DNA of 37,317 bases from Pseudomonadota bacterium (GTDB lineage Bacteria > Pseudomonadota > Gammaproteobacteria > Steroidobacterales > Steroidobacteraceae). The notes beneath the pieces were generated by a model. It was given only the letters and a program-made list of their open reading frames with translations. It was not told the DNA's origin and searched no databases. Position 1 is the stretch's first letter. Each line of letters opens with the position of its first letter. The position numbers were made by a program, and so were the translations under genes. Shown here one piece after another: positions 17,438 through 25,782 of this stretch. The stretch lies in contig JANYBG010000171.1 of assembly GCA_025360865.1 (NCBI GenBank), forward strand, positions 1-37,317. Reading direction: 5' to 3'.

Positions 17438-17461
17438 GCGTGGCGCAGCGGCTGCCCACGC
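17438..17461 (+). other. Hairpin after the amidotransferase gene
   Basis: GCGTGG (17438-17443) pairs with CCACGC (17456-17461); inside, after a one-base bulge, GCAG pairs with CTGC around a 3-nt CGG loop. There is no U-tract. A perfect 10-bp palindrome GTGATATCAC lies just upstream at 17404-17413. It could be an mRNA processing or attenuation element. Confidence 0.3.
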
Positions 17462-17470
17462 TGAAAGCGC

Positions 17471-18709
17471 ATGGCACTCGCCGCAACCTCGCGAACCTGG
17501 GTGGCGGCTGGCTTGAGCGGAGCACTCGCGGCGCCCTTCGGTAACGATCTACCTGTGGCCCGGCGTATCGTGCTTGTCATCGGGTCGACAACCAAGGGCG
17601 GCGCGGAGCGAGTCGCGGCGACGCTTGCCAATGCCTGGGCCGAGCAGGGACGCACGGTCTGGATCTTGTCATCGTTCTTGGGAGCGCGGGGCAGCTTCTA
17701 CAAGCTTCACGCCGGAGTCTCTCTGCTGTACCTGGCCGATGGCATGGCACGCCAGCCTCGCGACAGGTGGCTCGCGGCGCTCTACAAGCTACGGGCGCTG
17801 CGCCGCCTCATTCTGCGCATCAATCCGGACGTTACCCTTTCGTTTCTCACCAATGTCAACATCATGGCCATTGCCGCCCAGGCCGGGCTGAAGGTGCCGT
17901 TGGTGGTCTCGGAGCGCACCGATACAGCTGGGGACGTCGACAAGCCGCTGTCACTGCGCCTCGCGCGTGTTCTGAGCTACCCATTGGCGGACGCACTGGT
18001 TGTGCAGACGGCGGCGGCAGCGGAACGCTATGGCAAGCGCCTCCGTGGCGTAGCGCCGATCGTTGTGATTCCAAACCCGCTTCCGGACGCACTGATGACC
18101 TCTTCGGTGCGCGCAGGCCACGCTCGCAGTGGGGGCACGGTGATCGCGATGGGCAGGCTGTCGGCGGAGAAAGGCTACGCGGCGCTTATCCAGGCGTTTC
18201 GCGCGGCGTTCGCGGGTGACCCCACGTGGTGCCTGCAGATCTGGGGAGAGGGGCCGCTGCGCACGCAGTTGCAGGCGGAGATTGACGCGGTGGGACTGAC
18301 TGGGCGGATACAGCTCTGCGGACAGACGGAGGAGCCGTGGGCCGCGCTCGCCGCCGCGCAGATCTTCGTCATGACTTCTCAATACGAGGGGTTTCCCAAT
18401 GCGATGCTGGAGGCGATGGCGCTTGGCCTGCCGTGTATCGCCTTCGACTGTCCGACCGGGCCCAGTGAATTGGCTGACGAAGGCAGGACCGCCGTCATTG
18501 TGCCGCTGAATGACATTGACGGATTGGCGGAGGAGCTCAGGAAGTTGGCTGCCAACCGCGTCGCCCGCGAGCAACTCGGGCTACGCGCAGCCGCATTTGT
18601 GCGCGAGCAGCTATCTGAGGCCATCGTATTGGCGAAGTGGGACGCTATTTTCGGCGAAATACTCTCGCGTGATGCGCCTGCCGCGCCATCCTCCTTGCAG
18701 CGTGGGTAG
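17471..18709 (+). CDS. GT4 family glycosyltransferase (copy B of a related pair)
   Basis: A 412-residue GT-B enzyme if started at ATG 17471; GTG 17555 would remove 28 residues and place the first strand (ARRIVLVIGSTTKGGAERV) at the N-terminus as in its relatives, so the true start is open. Features are the GGAE loop, SFLTNVNIMAIA, VVSERTDT, YPLADALVVQT, AMGRLSAEKGYAALI for donor binding and the E-x7-E motif in EGFPNAMLE, followed by DCPTGPSELADEG. These segments align well with the GT at 9726-10823, so the two are likely paralogues using related donors or linkages. Specificity is unknown. Confidence 0.88.
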   Translation: MALAATSRTWVAAGLSGALAAPFGNDLPVARRIVLVIGSTTKGGAERVAATLANAWAEQGRTVWILSSFLGARGSFYKLHAGVSLLYLADGMARQPRDRWLAALYKLRALRRLILRINPDVTLSFLTNVNIMAIAAQAGLKVPLVVSERTDTAGDVDKPLSLRLARVLSYPLADALVVQTAAAAERYGKRLRGVAPIVVIPNPLPDALMTSSVRAGHARSGGTVIAMGRLSAEKGYAALIQAFRAAFAGDPTWCLQIWGEGPLRTQLQAEIDAVGLTGRIQLCGQTEEPWAALAAAQIFVMTSQYEGFPNAMLEAMALGLPCIAFDCPTGPSELADEGRTAVIVPLNDIDGLAEELRKLAANRVAREQLGLRAAAFVREQLSEAIVLAKWDAIFGEILSRDAPAAPSSLQRG

Positions 18710-18811
18710 CGCCCGTACATCGTCGCTTTTCCGCGTGTCAGAAGAGGGAAGAGTCGTGTGTGGAGAGCCCATCGAAGTGCGGCGGCTTCTTAGATGTGTC
18801 CGCTGCCAGTC

Positions 18812-19963
18812 ATGCGCGTGATTCACGTCATTTCCGGACTGGGCCAGGGTGGCGCGGAGTCGATGCTGGAGAAGCTGCTGCTCGCGGGTCGGCGGATTGA
18901 TCCGCAGATCGAGCAGTCAGTTATCTGTCTCGGCGAGACTGGGGTTGTGGGCGAGCGTCTGCTCCAGGCGGGCGTGCGGGTGCAAGCGCTGCGTTTGCGG
19001 GGATCTGTTCCGCGGATGTGCAAGCAGCTTTTCCACCTTACCAGAGAGCTCGGCGATCGTGACTCCTCCGTGGTAGTACAGACCTGGCTGTGGCACGCCG
19101 ACCTGTTAGGCGGGGTTTGCGCCCGCTTGGCGGGGAACCGGCGCGTACTGTGGAATCTGAGGAACTCCATGCCGGGTCTCGCTGGCACGAAGTTGTCATC
19201 GCGTGGCGTGGCCTACCTGTGCGCGGGCCTGTCACGCTGGGTGCCGATGCGGATCGTATGTAACTCGGCAGCGGCCCTGCATGCCCATGCGGGGATCGGC
19301 TATAGTCGCGCGAAGTGTCTCGTGATCCCCAATGGCTTTGACACGCGTCTCTTCGTCCGCTCGCTACCGGCGCGCGACACCGTGCGTAGCGGATGGGGCT
19401 TGTTGAATGCTGAGCTGCTGGTTGGCATGGTCGCCCGGATCGATCCGCAAAAGGACCACGCGTGCTTCATCCGCGCGGCACAAATCGTCGCAGGCCGCAT
19501 ACCGAGCGTGCGCTTCGTCCTTGTGGGCGCCGGGGTCACCACCGATCCAGTCATCCACGCGCTTCTATCGCAACTTTCCCTGTCGGAAAGATTTGTGCTG
19601 GACGAGCGCCGTGATGATATTTCCAGCGTCATGAGCGCCCTCGATCTGTTTTGCCTGGCCGCGATAAGCGAAGGCTTTCCCAATGTTGTCGGGGAGGCGA
19701 TGGCGTGCGGCACGCCCGCTGTGGCCTCGGATGTGGGCGACGTGCGCGAACTCATCGAGGACGACCGGTATGTGGCGCGGCCACAAGATCCGGATAGTCT
19801 GGCCACCTGCATGCTGCGCGCGTTGTCACTATCGGCTGAGGAGCGACAAGAGCTCGGAGTCAGGCAGCGCAAGATTATTTCGGAGCGCTTCGACATCGAC
19901 GTCATATGGTCCCGTTATCGCGACCTCTACTACGCAAGCCTTGAGCGCACCGCACCCCGTTAA
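18812..19963 (+). CDS. GT4 family glycosyltransferase
   Basis: A 383-residue GT-B enzyme if begun at ATG 18812 (MRVIHVISGLGQGGAE); the upstream in-frame ATG at 18794 adds six residues, and no ribosome site decides between them. Features include GLGQGGAES for the acceptor-side loop, NLRNSMPGL, VIPNGFDTRLF, VGMVARIDPQKDHACFI as the donor-side strand-loop, and an E-x7-E motif in EGFPNVVGE followed by ACGTPAVASDVGDVRELI. It resembles the PelF/WcaL-like branch that cuts across many capsule loci. An 84-bp gap before it holds nothing recognisable. Confidence 0.89.
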   Translation: MRVIHVISGLGQGGAESMLEKLLLAGRRIDPQIEQSVICLGETGVVGERLLQAGVRVQALRLRGSVPRMCKQLFHLTRELGDRDSSVVVQTWLWHADLLGGVCARLAGNRRVLWNLRNSMPGLAGTKLSSRGVAYLCAGLSRWVPMRIVCNSAAALHAHAGIGYSRAKCLVIPNGFDTRLFVRSLPARDTVRSGWGLLNAELLVGMVARIDPQKDHACFIRAAQIVAGRIPSVRFVLVGAGVTTDPVIHALLSQLSLSERFVLDERRDDISSVMSALDLFCLAAISEGFPNVVGEAMACGTPAVASDVGDVRELIEDDRYVARPQDPDSLATCMLRALSLSAEERQELGVRQRKIISERFDIDVIWSRYRDLYYASLERTAPR

Positions 19964-19994
19964 CGGCTTGCGTGCCGCGTTGCGGAATAAGCCG
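19964..19994 (+). other. Nested hairpin directly after a GT stop codon
   Basis: Starting immediately after the TAA at 19961-19963: CGGCTT (19964-19969) pairs with AAGCCG (19989-19994), enclosing CCGC-gtt-GCGG (19975-19985). There is no U-tract. It may stabilise the upstream mRNA end or partly terminate transcription inside the operon. Confidence 0.33.
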
Positions 19995-20076
19995 CCGGCG
20001 CGTCTGCCGTTGCGCGCTCCGACCAGGGCTAAGCGACGCGTGCCATCGGGCGCAAGACAGGGATTGGTGGCATCGC

Positions 20077-21231
20077 ATGGCTGAGCGCCCTGGCACGGGT
20101 GTCTTGTTATTCGTGGTGAACGTCGCCTGGTTCTTCGCCTCCCACCGCATGCCGCTGGCGAAAGCCGCGATGGCAGCTGGGTTCCGCGTGCACCTTGCGA
20201 GTGACATTGAGCAGGCGGGCGAGGTCGCTGAGATTGAACGCGAAGGCATCGAGTTCCACAGGGTGCGGTTGGCGCGTAGTGGCCTGAATCCACTCGCCGA
20301 GCTCAGGACCCGGCGTCAGTTGCGCAGCGTGATCAGGTCCGTTCGGCCGGATCTGGTGCACAACGTGACCGCCAAGCCTGTCATCTATGGTTCGCGAATC
20401 GCCCAGGCACTGCGCATTCGCGGTGTCGTCAATGCGATGTCGGGGTTCGGGTACGCTTACAGCGCGGGGAGGGGGAGGCGGCTGTTGCGCGGCGTACTGG
20501 ACGGCGCCTACGCGCGCGCATTCGCCCCACACAACGCGCGGATAATCGTGCAGAACGAGGAGGACTTCGCAGAGGTGCAGCGGATCTGCCCGAGTGCCGC
20601 GTCAAGGGTGCGGTTGATTCGCGGGTCGGGAGTGGACCTGGCGCGGTTTGGTTATTCGCCGGAGCCGCAAGAGACGCCGGTGGTCGTGCTGCCGGCTCGA
20701 CTGCTGCGTGAGAAGGGAATCCGCGAGTTCGCGACCGCCGCGGGACAGTTGCGGCGGGGGGGCAGTACCGCAAGGTTCGTGGTGGCTGGACGCCTTGATC
20801 CGGGAAATCGGGGCGCGCTGAGTGCGCGGGAGGTAGAGTCGTTGATCGCGAACCACGGGGTGGAGTGGGTGGGTGAGTGCGAGGACATGCCGCGCCTCTT
20901 GCGGGAAAGCCATATCGTTTGCCTGCCCTCGTACCGAGAAGGCATGCCGAAGGTACTGTTGGAAGCCTGTGCCGCGGGGCGACCCGTGATAACGACCGAC
21001 GTCCCGGGTTGCCGCGATGTAGTGCGCTCCGGACTCAACGGGATCCTGGTGCCCCCCCGGAATGTCGAGGCGCTGGCCGAGGCGATGCATCAGCTGCTTA
21101 CGGATGGGCGGCGCCGCAGGCAAATGGGCCTGCAGTCGCGAACGATCGCGGAGCGCGAATTTGGAGTGCAGGGGGTCGTGCAGGCTCATCTGGCGATCTA
21201 TCGCGAATTGCTGGCGGCTGCGGTGAGTTGA
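20077..21231 (+). CDS. GT4 glycosyltransferase, PglA/CapM-like (probable second-sugar transferase)
   Basis: A 384-residue enzyme. ATG 20077 is chosen because GGTGG lies about 7 bases upstream; the longer frame from 19972 has a non-protein-like N-terminus. The segment VHNVTAKPVIYGSRIA followed by VVNAMSGFGYAYS matches the pattern (NxxSGLGYxF) of PglA/CapM-type GT4 enzymes, which add a HexNAc to an undecaprenyl-diphospho-6-deoxy-HexNAc. The C-terminal half has LPARLLREKGIREF and the E-x7-E motif in REGMPKVLLEA, then TTDVPGCRDVV. It lies just before the WbpV/WbpL/WbpM-type genes that would make that lipid-linked acceptor, which supports the idea that it adds the second residue. The 236 bp that follow hold no supported gene. 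Confidence 0.87.
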   Translation: MAERPGTGVLLFVVNVAWFFASHRMPLAKAAMAAGFRVHLASDIEQAGEVAEIEREGIEFHRVRLARSGLNPLAELRTRRQLRSVIRSVRPDLVHNVTAKPVIYGSRIAQALRIRGVVNAMSGFGYAYSAGRGRRLLRGVLDGAYARAFAPHNARIIVQNEEDFAEVQRICPSAASRVRLIRGSGVDLARFGYSPEPQETPVVVLPARLLREKGIREFATAAGQLRRGGSTARFVVAGRLDPGNRGALSAREVESLIANHGVEWVGECEDMPRLLRESHIVCLPSYREGMPKVLLEACAAGRPVITTDVPGCRDVVRSGLNGILVPPRNVEALAEAMHQLLTDGRRRRQMGLQSRTIAEREFGVQGVVQAHLAIYRELLAAAVS

Positions 21232-21467
21232 TCAAGGCCGTGCGAGTCGCGTGCGCTGCCGAAGGCGCGTAGTCGATCGCGCATCGCCGCGGCGAGAATT
21301 AGAAGCTAAGAACCGCAGTCTGGCGCGGCGGAGCCACATCCACATGGAGCACGCGCTCAACTCATGAAAGCGCCGTATGCATGCGCCATGCTCCGGGGCG
21401 CTTTGGGCGCTCCAGGAGCGCGATTCGCGCGCTGGCGCCACATCCTGACCCACAGGAGAGTCGCCGC
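21232..21467. other. Intergenic stretch before the WbpV-like gene
   Basis: 236 bp without a supported gene; a 40-codon frame from ATG 21364 runs into the next gene and has no ribosome site. It contains the near-perfect inverted repeat GCGCTCC-A-GGAGCGC at 21407-21421. The last ~15 bases carry the strong ribosome site of the next gene. Confidence 0.4.
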
Positions 21468-22421
21468 GTGCCGCGTGTGCTGGTAACCGGTGCGACGGGG
21501 CTGGTGGGGCGCGTGCTGTGCCCGCGTCTCGCGGAGTCCGGATACACCCTGCGGGCAGCGTTACGGACAGACACCGCTGTTCCAGGCGGCGTCGCGGAGC
21601 GCGTGGTGATCGGCGATATCACCCGGCCTCTAGACTGGAGCTTCGCGTTGGACAATGTGGATCTCGTGGTACACGCGGCGGCACGAACGCATATTGGCGG
21701 GGGTGATCCCAGTGGACTGTCTCAAATGGCGGCTGACGTGTTTGCCTCGAGCCAATTGGCCGCAGCCGCCGCGCGCCACGGCGTGAGGAGATTCGTCTAT
21801 TTCAGCAGCATAAAAGCCAACGGTGAGGATAGCGGGTCGCAACCGTTCACCGCTGACAGTGTGCCGCAGCCGGTGGATCCGTACGGTAGATCAAAACTCC
21901 AGGGGGAGGCGGCTGTGCGCGAAGCGGCTGGAAACGGTCGCATGGAGGTCGTTATCCTGCGTCCGCCCCTGATATACGGGCCGGGCGTGCAGGCCAACTT
22001 CCTGCGACTCATGGGCTGGGTCGATCGGGAGCGCCTGCTTCCGCTTGGCGCTATCAACAACCGTCGCAGTCTGGTGAGTGCGTGGAACCTGAGTGGACTG
22101 ATTGTTAAGCTGCTCGAACACCCCGCGGCGGGCGGCGCGGTCTGGTTGGTGAGCGATGGTGAGGATGTCTCGACCCCGCAGCTTATCCGGCGCCTGGCGG
22201 CGGCGATGGGTCGAAGGGCACGGCTGCTATCGGTCCCGCCCCAGGCATTGCGACTGTGCGCGGCACTGGTGGGGCGCGGGCCAGATGCGGCGCGCCTGTG
22301 CGGCTCACTCGTGGTTGACAGCTCGCTGGCGCGCCATGTGTTGGGATGGGTGCCGGCGCTGAGCTTGGATGAGGGGCTGCAGCGTATGGCGACCTGGTAC
22401 CGACGCGGTGCAAGCACGTGA
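21468..22421 (+). CDS. wbpV: NAD(P)-dependent sugar reductase/epimerase, WbpV-like
   Basis: A 317-residue extended short-chain dehydrogenase. The start is GTG 21468, with a strong AGGAGAG 8 bases upstream (21453-21459), which settles it against ATG 21381. The Rossmann motif VLVTGATGLVG is at the N-terminus; the catalytic set is a Ser in FVYFSSIKANGED and Y-x3-K in DPYGRSKLQGE. It belongs with WbpV/WreQ-type enzymes that reduce or epimerise the 4-keto-6-deoxy product of WbpM-type dehydratases to UDP-QuiNAc or UDP-FucNAc. The order WbpV-like, WbpL-like, WbpM-like matches P. aeruginosa O-antigen loci. QuiNAc versus FucNAc cannot be decided from sequence. The stop overlaps the next GTG (GTGA). 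Confidence 0.82.
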   Translation: MPRVLVTGATGLVGRVLCPRLAESGYTLRAALRTDTAVPGGVAERVVIGDITRPLDWSFALDNVDLVVHAAARTHIGGGDPSGLSQMAADVFASSQLAAAAARHGVRRFVYFSSIKANGEDSGSQPFTADSVPQPVDPYGRSKLQGEAAVREAAGNGRMEVVILRPPLIYGPGVQANFLRLMGWVDRERLLPLGAINNRRSLVSAWNLSGLIVKLLEHPAAGGAVWLVSDGEDVSTPQLIRRLAAAMGRRARLLSVPPQALRLCAALVGRGPDAARLCGSLVVDSSLARHVLGWVPALSLDEGLQRMATWYRRGAST

Positions 22422-23437
22422 AGGGCTCGACGCTGCTTCTCGCCACGGTCGCCATGGTGGGCACGACGCTCCTTACCCCGCTAGTGCGCAGGTACGCACT
22501 GGCGCGGGGAATGCTCGACCTACCCAACCGCCGCAGTTCGCACAGCGTCGCGACGCCCCGGGGAGGTGGAGTCGCCATCGTCGTGGTGGTTACGCCGCTG
22601 CTGGCGGTCCTGCTGCTATTGGGAATCGTGCCGCTTCCGCTGTTCCTCGCTCTGGCCGCGGGCGGGGCCGCGATTGCCCTGGTTGGCTTTCTTGACGACC
22701 GCCACAAACTACCCGCGCGAGTGCGCTTCAGCGTTCACGTCGTCGCGGCCGTCTGGGCTGTCGCCTGGGTGGGTGGCCTGCAGACCGTCAGAATAGGCGA
22801 TCAACTCATTGAGTTAGGATGGTTCGGCAGCCTGCTGGCGGTAGTGGGAGTTGTATGGGTGACGAATCTTTTTAACTTCATGGATGGGATCGATGGCATT
22901 GCCGCAACGGAAGCGTTGTGTGTCGCCGCGGGGGGGGCGCTGATTGCCCTGACGCACGGGAGCGGCGGCATCGCGGCGCCGGGCTGGGTGTTAGCCGGCG
23001 GCTGCGCGGGCTTTCTTTGCTGGAACTGGCCCCCGGCGCGGGTGTTTCTCGGGGACGTGGGGAGTGGGTACCTGGGGTATGTGATCATCGTGCTGGCCCT
23101 GGCTGATAGCGCGGTCCGGCCTGGGGCAATATGGGAATGGTTCATACTCGGTGCCCTGTTCTTCGTGGACGCGACACTGACACTGCTGCGACGACTGTTC
23201 AGGGGCGAGCGCGTGCACGAGGCGCATCGGCAGCACGCCTACCAGCGCCTTTCACGCCGTTGGGGCAGCCATAGAAGCGTCACGCTGCTGGTGCTCGCCG
23301 CTAATCTCCTTTGGCTCTTCCCCTGCGCCATGTTGGCTTCCCGGCACCCATCCATGGCCATTTCAGTCGCGGTCGTGGCCTGTCTGCCGCTCCTGTTAGG
23401 TTCCCTGCTGCTCGGTGCCGGCAAACACCTCGAGTGA
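22418..23437 (+). CDS. wbpL: Undecaprenyl-phosphate HexNAc-1-P transferase, WbpL-like
   Basis: A 339-residue polytopic PNPT enzyme of the MraY/WecA family with about ten or eleven membrane helices. It transfers a HexNAc-1-phosphate to undecaprenyl phosphate and so starts the repeat unit. Conserved cytosolic motifs are DLPNRRSSHSVATPRGGG near residue 34, GFLDDRHKLP with the Mg-binding DD pair, NLFNFMDGIDGIA, FLGDVGSGYLG, and the HxxH-type loop EAHRQHAYQRL. It begins with GTG 22418, overlapping the stop of the WbpV-like gene by four bases, so the two are probably co-translated. The neighbouring WbpV and WbpM-like enzymes suggest that its substrate is UDP-QuiNAc or UDP-FucNAc and not UDP-GlcNAc. 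Confidence 0.92.
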   Translation: MKGSTLLLATVAMVGTTLLTPLVRRYALARGMLDLPNRRSSHSVATPRGGGVAIVVVVTPLLAVLLLLGIVPLPLFLALAAGGAAIALVGFLDDRHKLPARVRFSVHVVAAVWAVAWVGGLQTVRIGDQLIELGWFGSLLAVVGVVWVTNLFNFMDGIDGIAATEALCVAAGGALIALTHGSGGIAAPGWVLAGGCAGFLCWNWPPARVFLGDVGSGYLGYVIIVLALADSAVRPGAIWEWFILGALFFVDATLTLLRRLFRGERVHEAHRQHAYQRLSRRWGSHRSVTLLVLAANLLWLFPCAMLASRHPSMAISVAVVACLPLLLGSLLLGAGKHLE

Positions 23438-23641
23438 CCCTAGGCGAGTTCCTAGCCGCCTCGTGTCAACCGCGCCGCGGTGTCGCCGTTTAGCGATAGG
23501 TCGCCATGGTTGGACGCCGGGTAAGTTAATGTAATGCCTATCGATAGTGTCGTTCGATGCCGTACAATCCCGGCGCGTGCGGCTGATCTGACGGAGACCG
23601 TCTCAGAGGATCGAGCGCAGCCAGATCCTGACGGAGAGGGC
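23438..23641. promoter_or_regulatory. Intergenic region between wbpL and wbpM
   Basis: A 204-bp gap with a small inverted repeat CTAGG-N6-CCTAG (23440-23455) right after the wbpL stop, a candidate promoter (listed separately) and the strong ribosome site GGAGAGGG (23633-23640) of wbpM. It marks a visible shift to more uniform GC-rich codon use downstream. Confidence 0.45.
23541..23568 (+). promoter_or_regulatory. Candidate sigma-70 promoter for wbpM and downstream genes
   Basis: TCGATA at 23541-23546 (4 of 6 to TTGACA), a 16-nt spacer, and TACAAT at 23563-23568 (5 of 6 to TATAAT), about 75 bp before the wbpM start. The architecture matches the element before the exporter gene. Confidence 0.4.
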
Positions 23642-25681
23642 ATGAAAGACAAGAACGCAGCCGGACGACCCGCTTCAGTCGGTAGCCGGATTGCCAATTC
23701 GATACTGGGACTGCCCCGCGAAACCAAGCGCTGCATCATGGCCATCGCCGATGCCGTGGCCATTCCAACAGCGCTATGGGTGGCGCTGGTTCTCAAGTTC
23801 GACACCTTGACCCCCGCCACGGACCGCACCGAGGGCTACTTCATCGTGGCCGTGGTGTCAGGGTTGTTTTTCTTCTCTGTTTTTGGCCTGTACCGCGCGG
23901 TCATCCGGTTCGTCGGCCCCAAGGCCATGCTCACCGTTCTCGCCGGGGTAAGCATGTCGGTGCTGGCGCTTGCGCTGTTTGACCGCTTCGTGGCCAGTCA
24001 TCAGATCCCGATATCCGCCTTTGTCATCTACGGGGCGCTCGCGTTGCTGTACGTGGGTGGCAGTCGCTTCGCCGCACGCTATCTATTCCAGCGAACGGGG
24101 GTACGTGGTAGGCCGGTGACGCGCGTCGCGATCTACGGCGCCGGGACCGCGGGCGCCCACATCTCATCGGTGCTGCTCAGCGGCGCTGAATACGATCCGG
24201 TGGCCTTCATCGATGACAAGAAGTCCCTGCACGGCAGCAGCATCAATGGCGTGCGCGTTTACGGCTCCGACGTATTACCGAAGCTGGTGCGGCAGCACCG
24301 CATCGATCGCGTGCTCCTGGCCATGCCGGCCACGACCCGGCGGCGGCGGCGCGAGATCCTCACGCAGCTGGAGCCGCTGGGGGTGCGCGTGCAATCGCTG
24401 CCAAGCCTGCCTGACCTGATCGCCGGCAAGGCGCAGATCAGCGAGCTGTGCGATGTGGAAGTGAGCGACCTGCTGGGCCGCGATCCGGTGCCGCCAAAGC
24501 CAAAGCTATTCGGTTCGTGCGTCCGCGGGAAGTGCGTGATGATCACCGGCGCGGGTGGTTCGATCGGCTCGGAGCTTTGCCGCCAGATCATTCGCCTGGC
24601 TCCCAGCCGCCTGGTGCTGTTCGAGATGTCCGAGATCGCGCTCTACAACATCGAGCGCGAACTTGAGGACATAGCCGCCGATGAGAACATACAAATGGAG
24701 ATCGTGCCGCTGCTGGGCAACGCCCATCACCGGCACCGCGTCCGCGAGGTGCTAGCGGCCTTCGCCGTGCAGACGGTCTATCACGCCGCCGCCTACAAGC
24801 ACGTCCCCATCGTCGAGTACAACGTCGTCGAAGGCATCCACAACAACGTCATCAGCACCTGGTACACGGCTGAGGCCGCTCTTGAGACCGGCGTTGAGAC
24901 CTTTGTGTTGATCTCCACCGACAAGGCGGTGAACCCAGCGAACGTCATGGGCGCCACCAAGCGCCTAGCGGAGCTGGTGCTGCAGGCACTGCAGGAACGC
25001 ACGACCCAGACACGCTTCTGCATGGTGCGTTTCGGGAACGTGCTCGCCTCCTCCGGCTCGGTGGTGCCTTTGTTCCAGGAACAGATCCGCCGGGGGGGGC
25101 CGGTCACGGTCACCCATCCGGACGTCATCCGCTACTTCATGACCATTCCCGAAGCGGCGCAGCTGGTGATACAGGCTGGCTCGATGGCCAAGGGCGGGGA
25201 TGTATTCGTGCTCGACATGGGCCGGCCCGTGCGCATCGACGACCTGGCCCGCCGCATGGTGAACCTGATGGGGCTGACCGTTCGCGACGCGGATAGCCCG
25301 GACGGGGACATCGAGATCGAGTACACCGGCCTGCGCACCGCGGAGAAGCTCTTCGAGGAGCTGTTGATCGGCACCAACGTGACCGGTACGGACCACCCGA
25401 TGATCATGCGCGCCATGGAACACCGGCTCTCCTGGCCACGCATGGAACAGGTCCTCAACGAGCTTCTGGTCGCGCTGGCGAGCTTCGACTGCCACCGGGC
25501 GCTCGCGCTGCTGGCCGAGGCGGTCGCGGAATACCATGCGGACATGGACATCCGGGACTACGTATGGCGCCGCAAGGCGATCCTGCCGAACGCCCCGGCG
25601 GCCAAGGTGGCCGATTTCGCCGCGAAGAAGCGCCTGCAGGACGCGGCCAAGCCCACGCAGGGGCAGAACCCCAGCTCCTAA
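23642..25681 (+). CDS. wbpM: UDP-HexNAc 4,6-dehydratase, WbpM-like membrane protein
   Basis: A 679-residue protein begun at ATG 23642, directly after GGAGAGGG; an upstream ATG at 23534 overlaps the candidate promoter. Four N-terminal membrane segments (for example VVSGLFFFSVFGLYRAVI) are followed by a first nucleotide-binding fold (VAIYGAGTAGAHI) and the catalytic Polysacc_synt_2 domain with VMITGAGGSIGSELC near residue 298. The active-site stretch STDKAVNPANVMGATKRLAE carries the Ser-Met-Lys arrangement known for WbpM-type dehydratases in place of Ser-Tyr-Lys. It makes the 4-keto-6-deoxy HexNAc used by the WbpV-like enzyme. Codon use is more strongly GC-rich than in the glycosyltransferase block upstream. 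Confidence 0.94.
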   Translation: MKDKNAAGRPASVGSRIANSILGLPRETKRCIMAIADAVAIPTALWVALVLKFDTLTPATDRTEGYFIVAVVSGLFFFSVFGLYRAVIRFVGPKAMLTVLAGVSMSVLALALFDRFVASHQIPISAFVIYGALALLYVGGSRFAARYLFQRTGVRGRPVTRVAIYGAGTAGAHISSVLLSGAEYDPVAFIDDKKSLHGSSINGVRVYGSDVLPKLVRQHRIDRVLLAMPATTRRRRREILTQLEPLGVRVQSLPSLPDLIAGKAQISELCDVEVSDLLGRDPVPPKPKLFGSCVRGKCVMITGAGGSIGSELCRQIIRLAPSRLVLFEMSEIALYNIERELEDIAADENIQMEIVPLLGNAHHRHRVREVLAAFAVQTVYHAAAYKHVPIVEYNVVEGIHNNVISTWYTAEAALETGVETFVLISTDKAVNPANVMGATKRLAELVLQALQERTTQTRFCMVRFGNVLASSGSVVPLFQEQIRRGGPVTVTHPDVIRYFMTIPEAAQLVIQAGSMAKGGDVFVLDMGRPVRIDDLARRMVNLMGLTVRDADSPDGDIEIEYTGLRTAEKLFEELLIGTNVTGTDHPMIMRAMEHRLSWPRMEQVLNELLVALASFDCHRALALLAEAVAEYHADMDIRDYVWRRKAILPNAPAAKVADFAAKKRLQDAAKPTQGQNPSS

Positions 25682-25717
25682 CTCTTTGACGCGCAGCCGG
25701 TTTCCAGCGTCAGCGCT

Positions 25718-25740
25718 TGAGGGCCGACCGCCCTTGCTTT
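25718..25740 (+). terminator. Weak hairpin after wbpM
   Basis: AGGGC (25720-25724) and GCCCT (25730-25734) with a 5-nt loop, extendable by two wobble pairs, followed by TGCTTT. It is a weak terminator-like element in the 101-bp gap before ugd; no clear promoter for ugd was found in the same gap. Confidence 0.3.
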
Positions 25741-25782
25741 AGGCTTTCCGACCTTCCTCCTTTCGGCTCAAGAACTTAACCC

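Noticed and set aside
21364-21486. 40-codon frame in the gap before the WbpV-like gene
   Set aside because: No ribosome site, overlaps the next gene's start, Arg/Ala-rich product with no family likeness.
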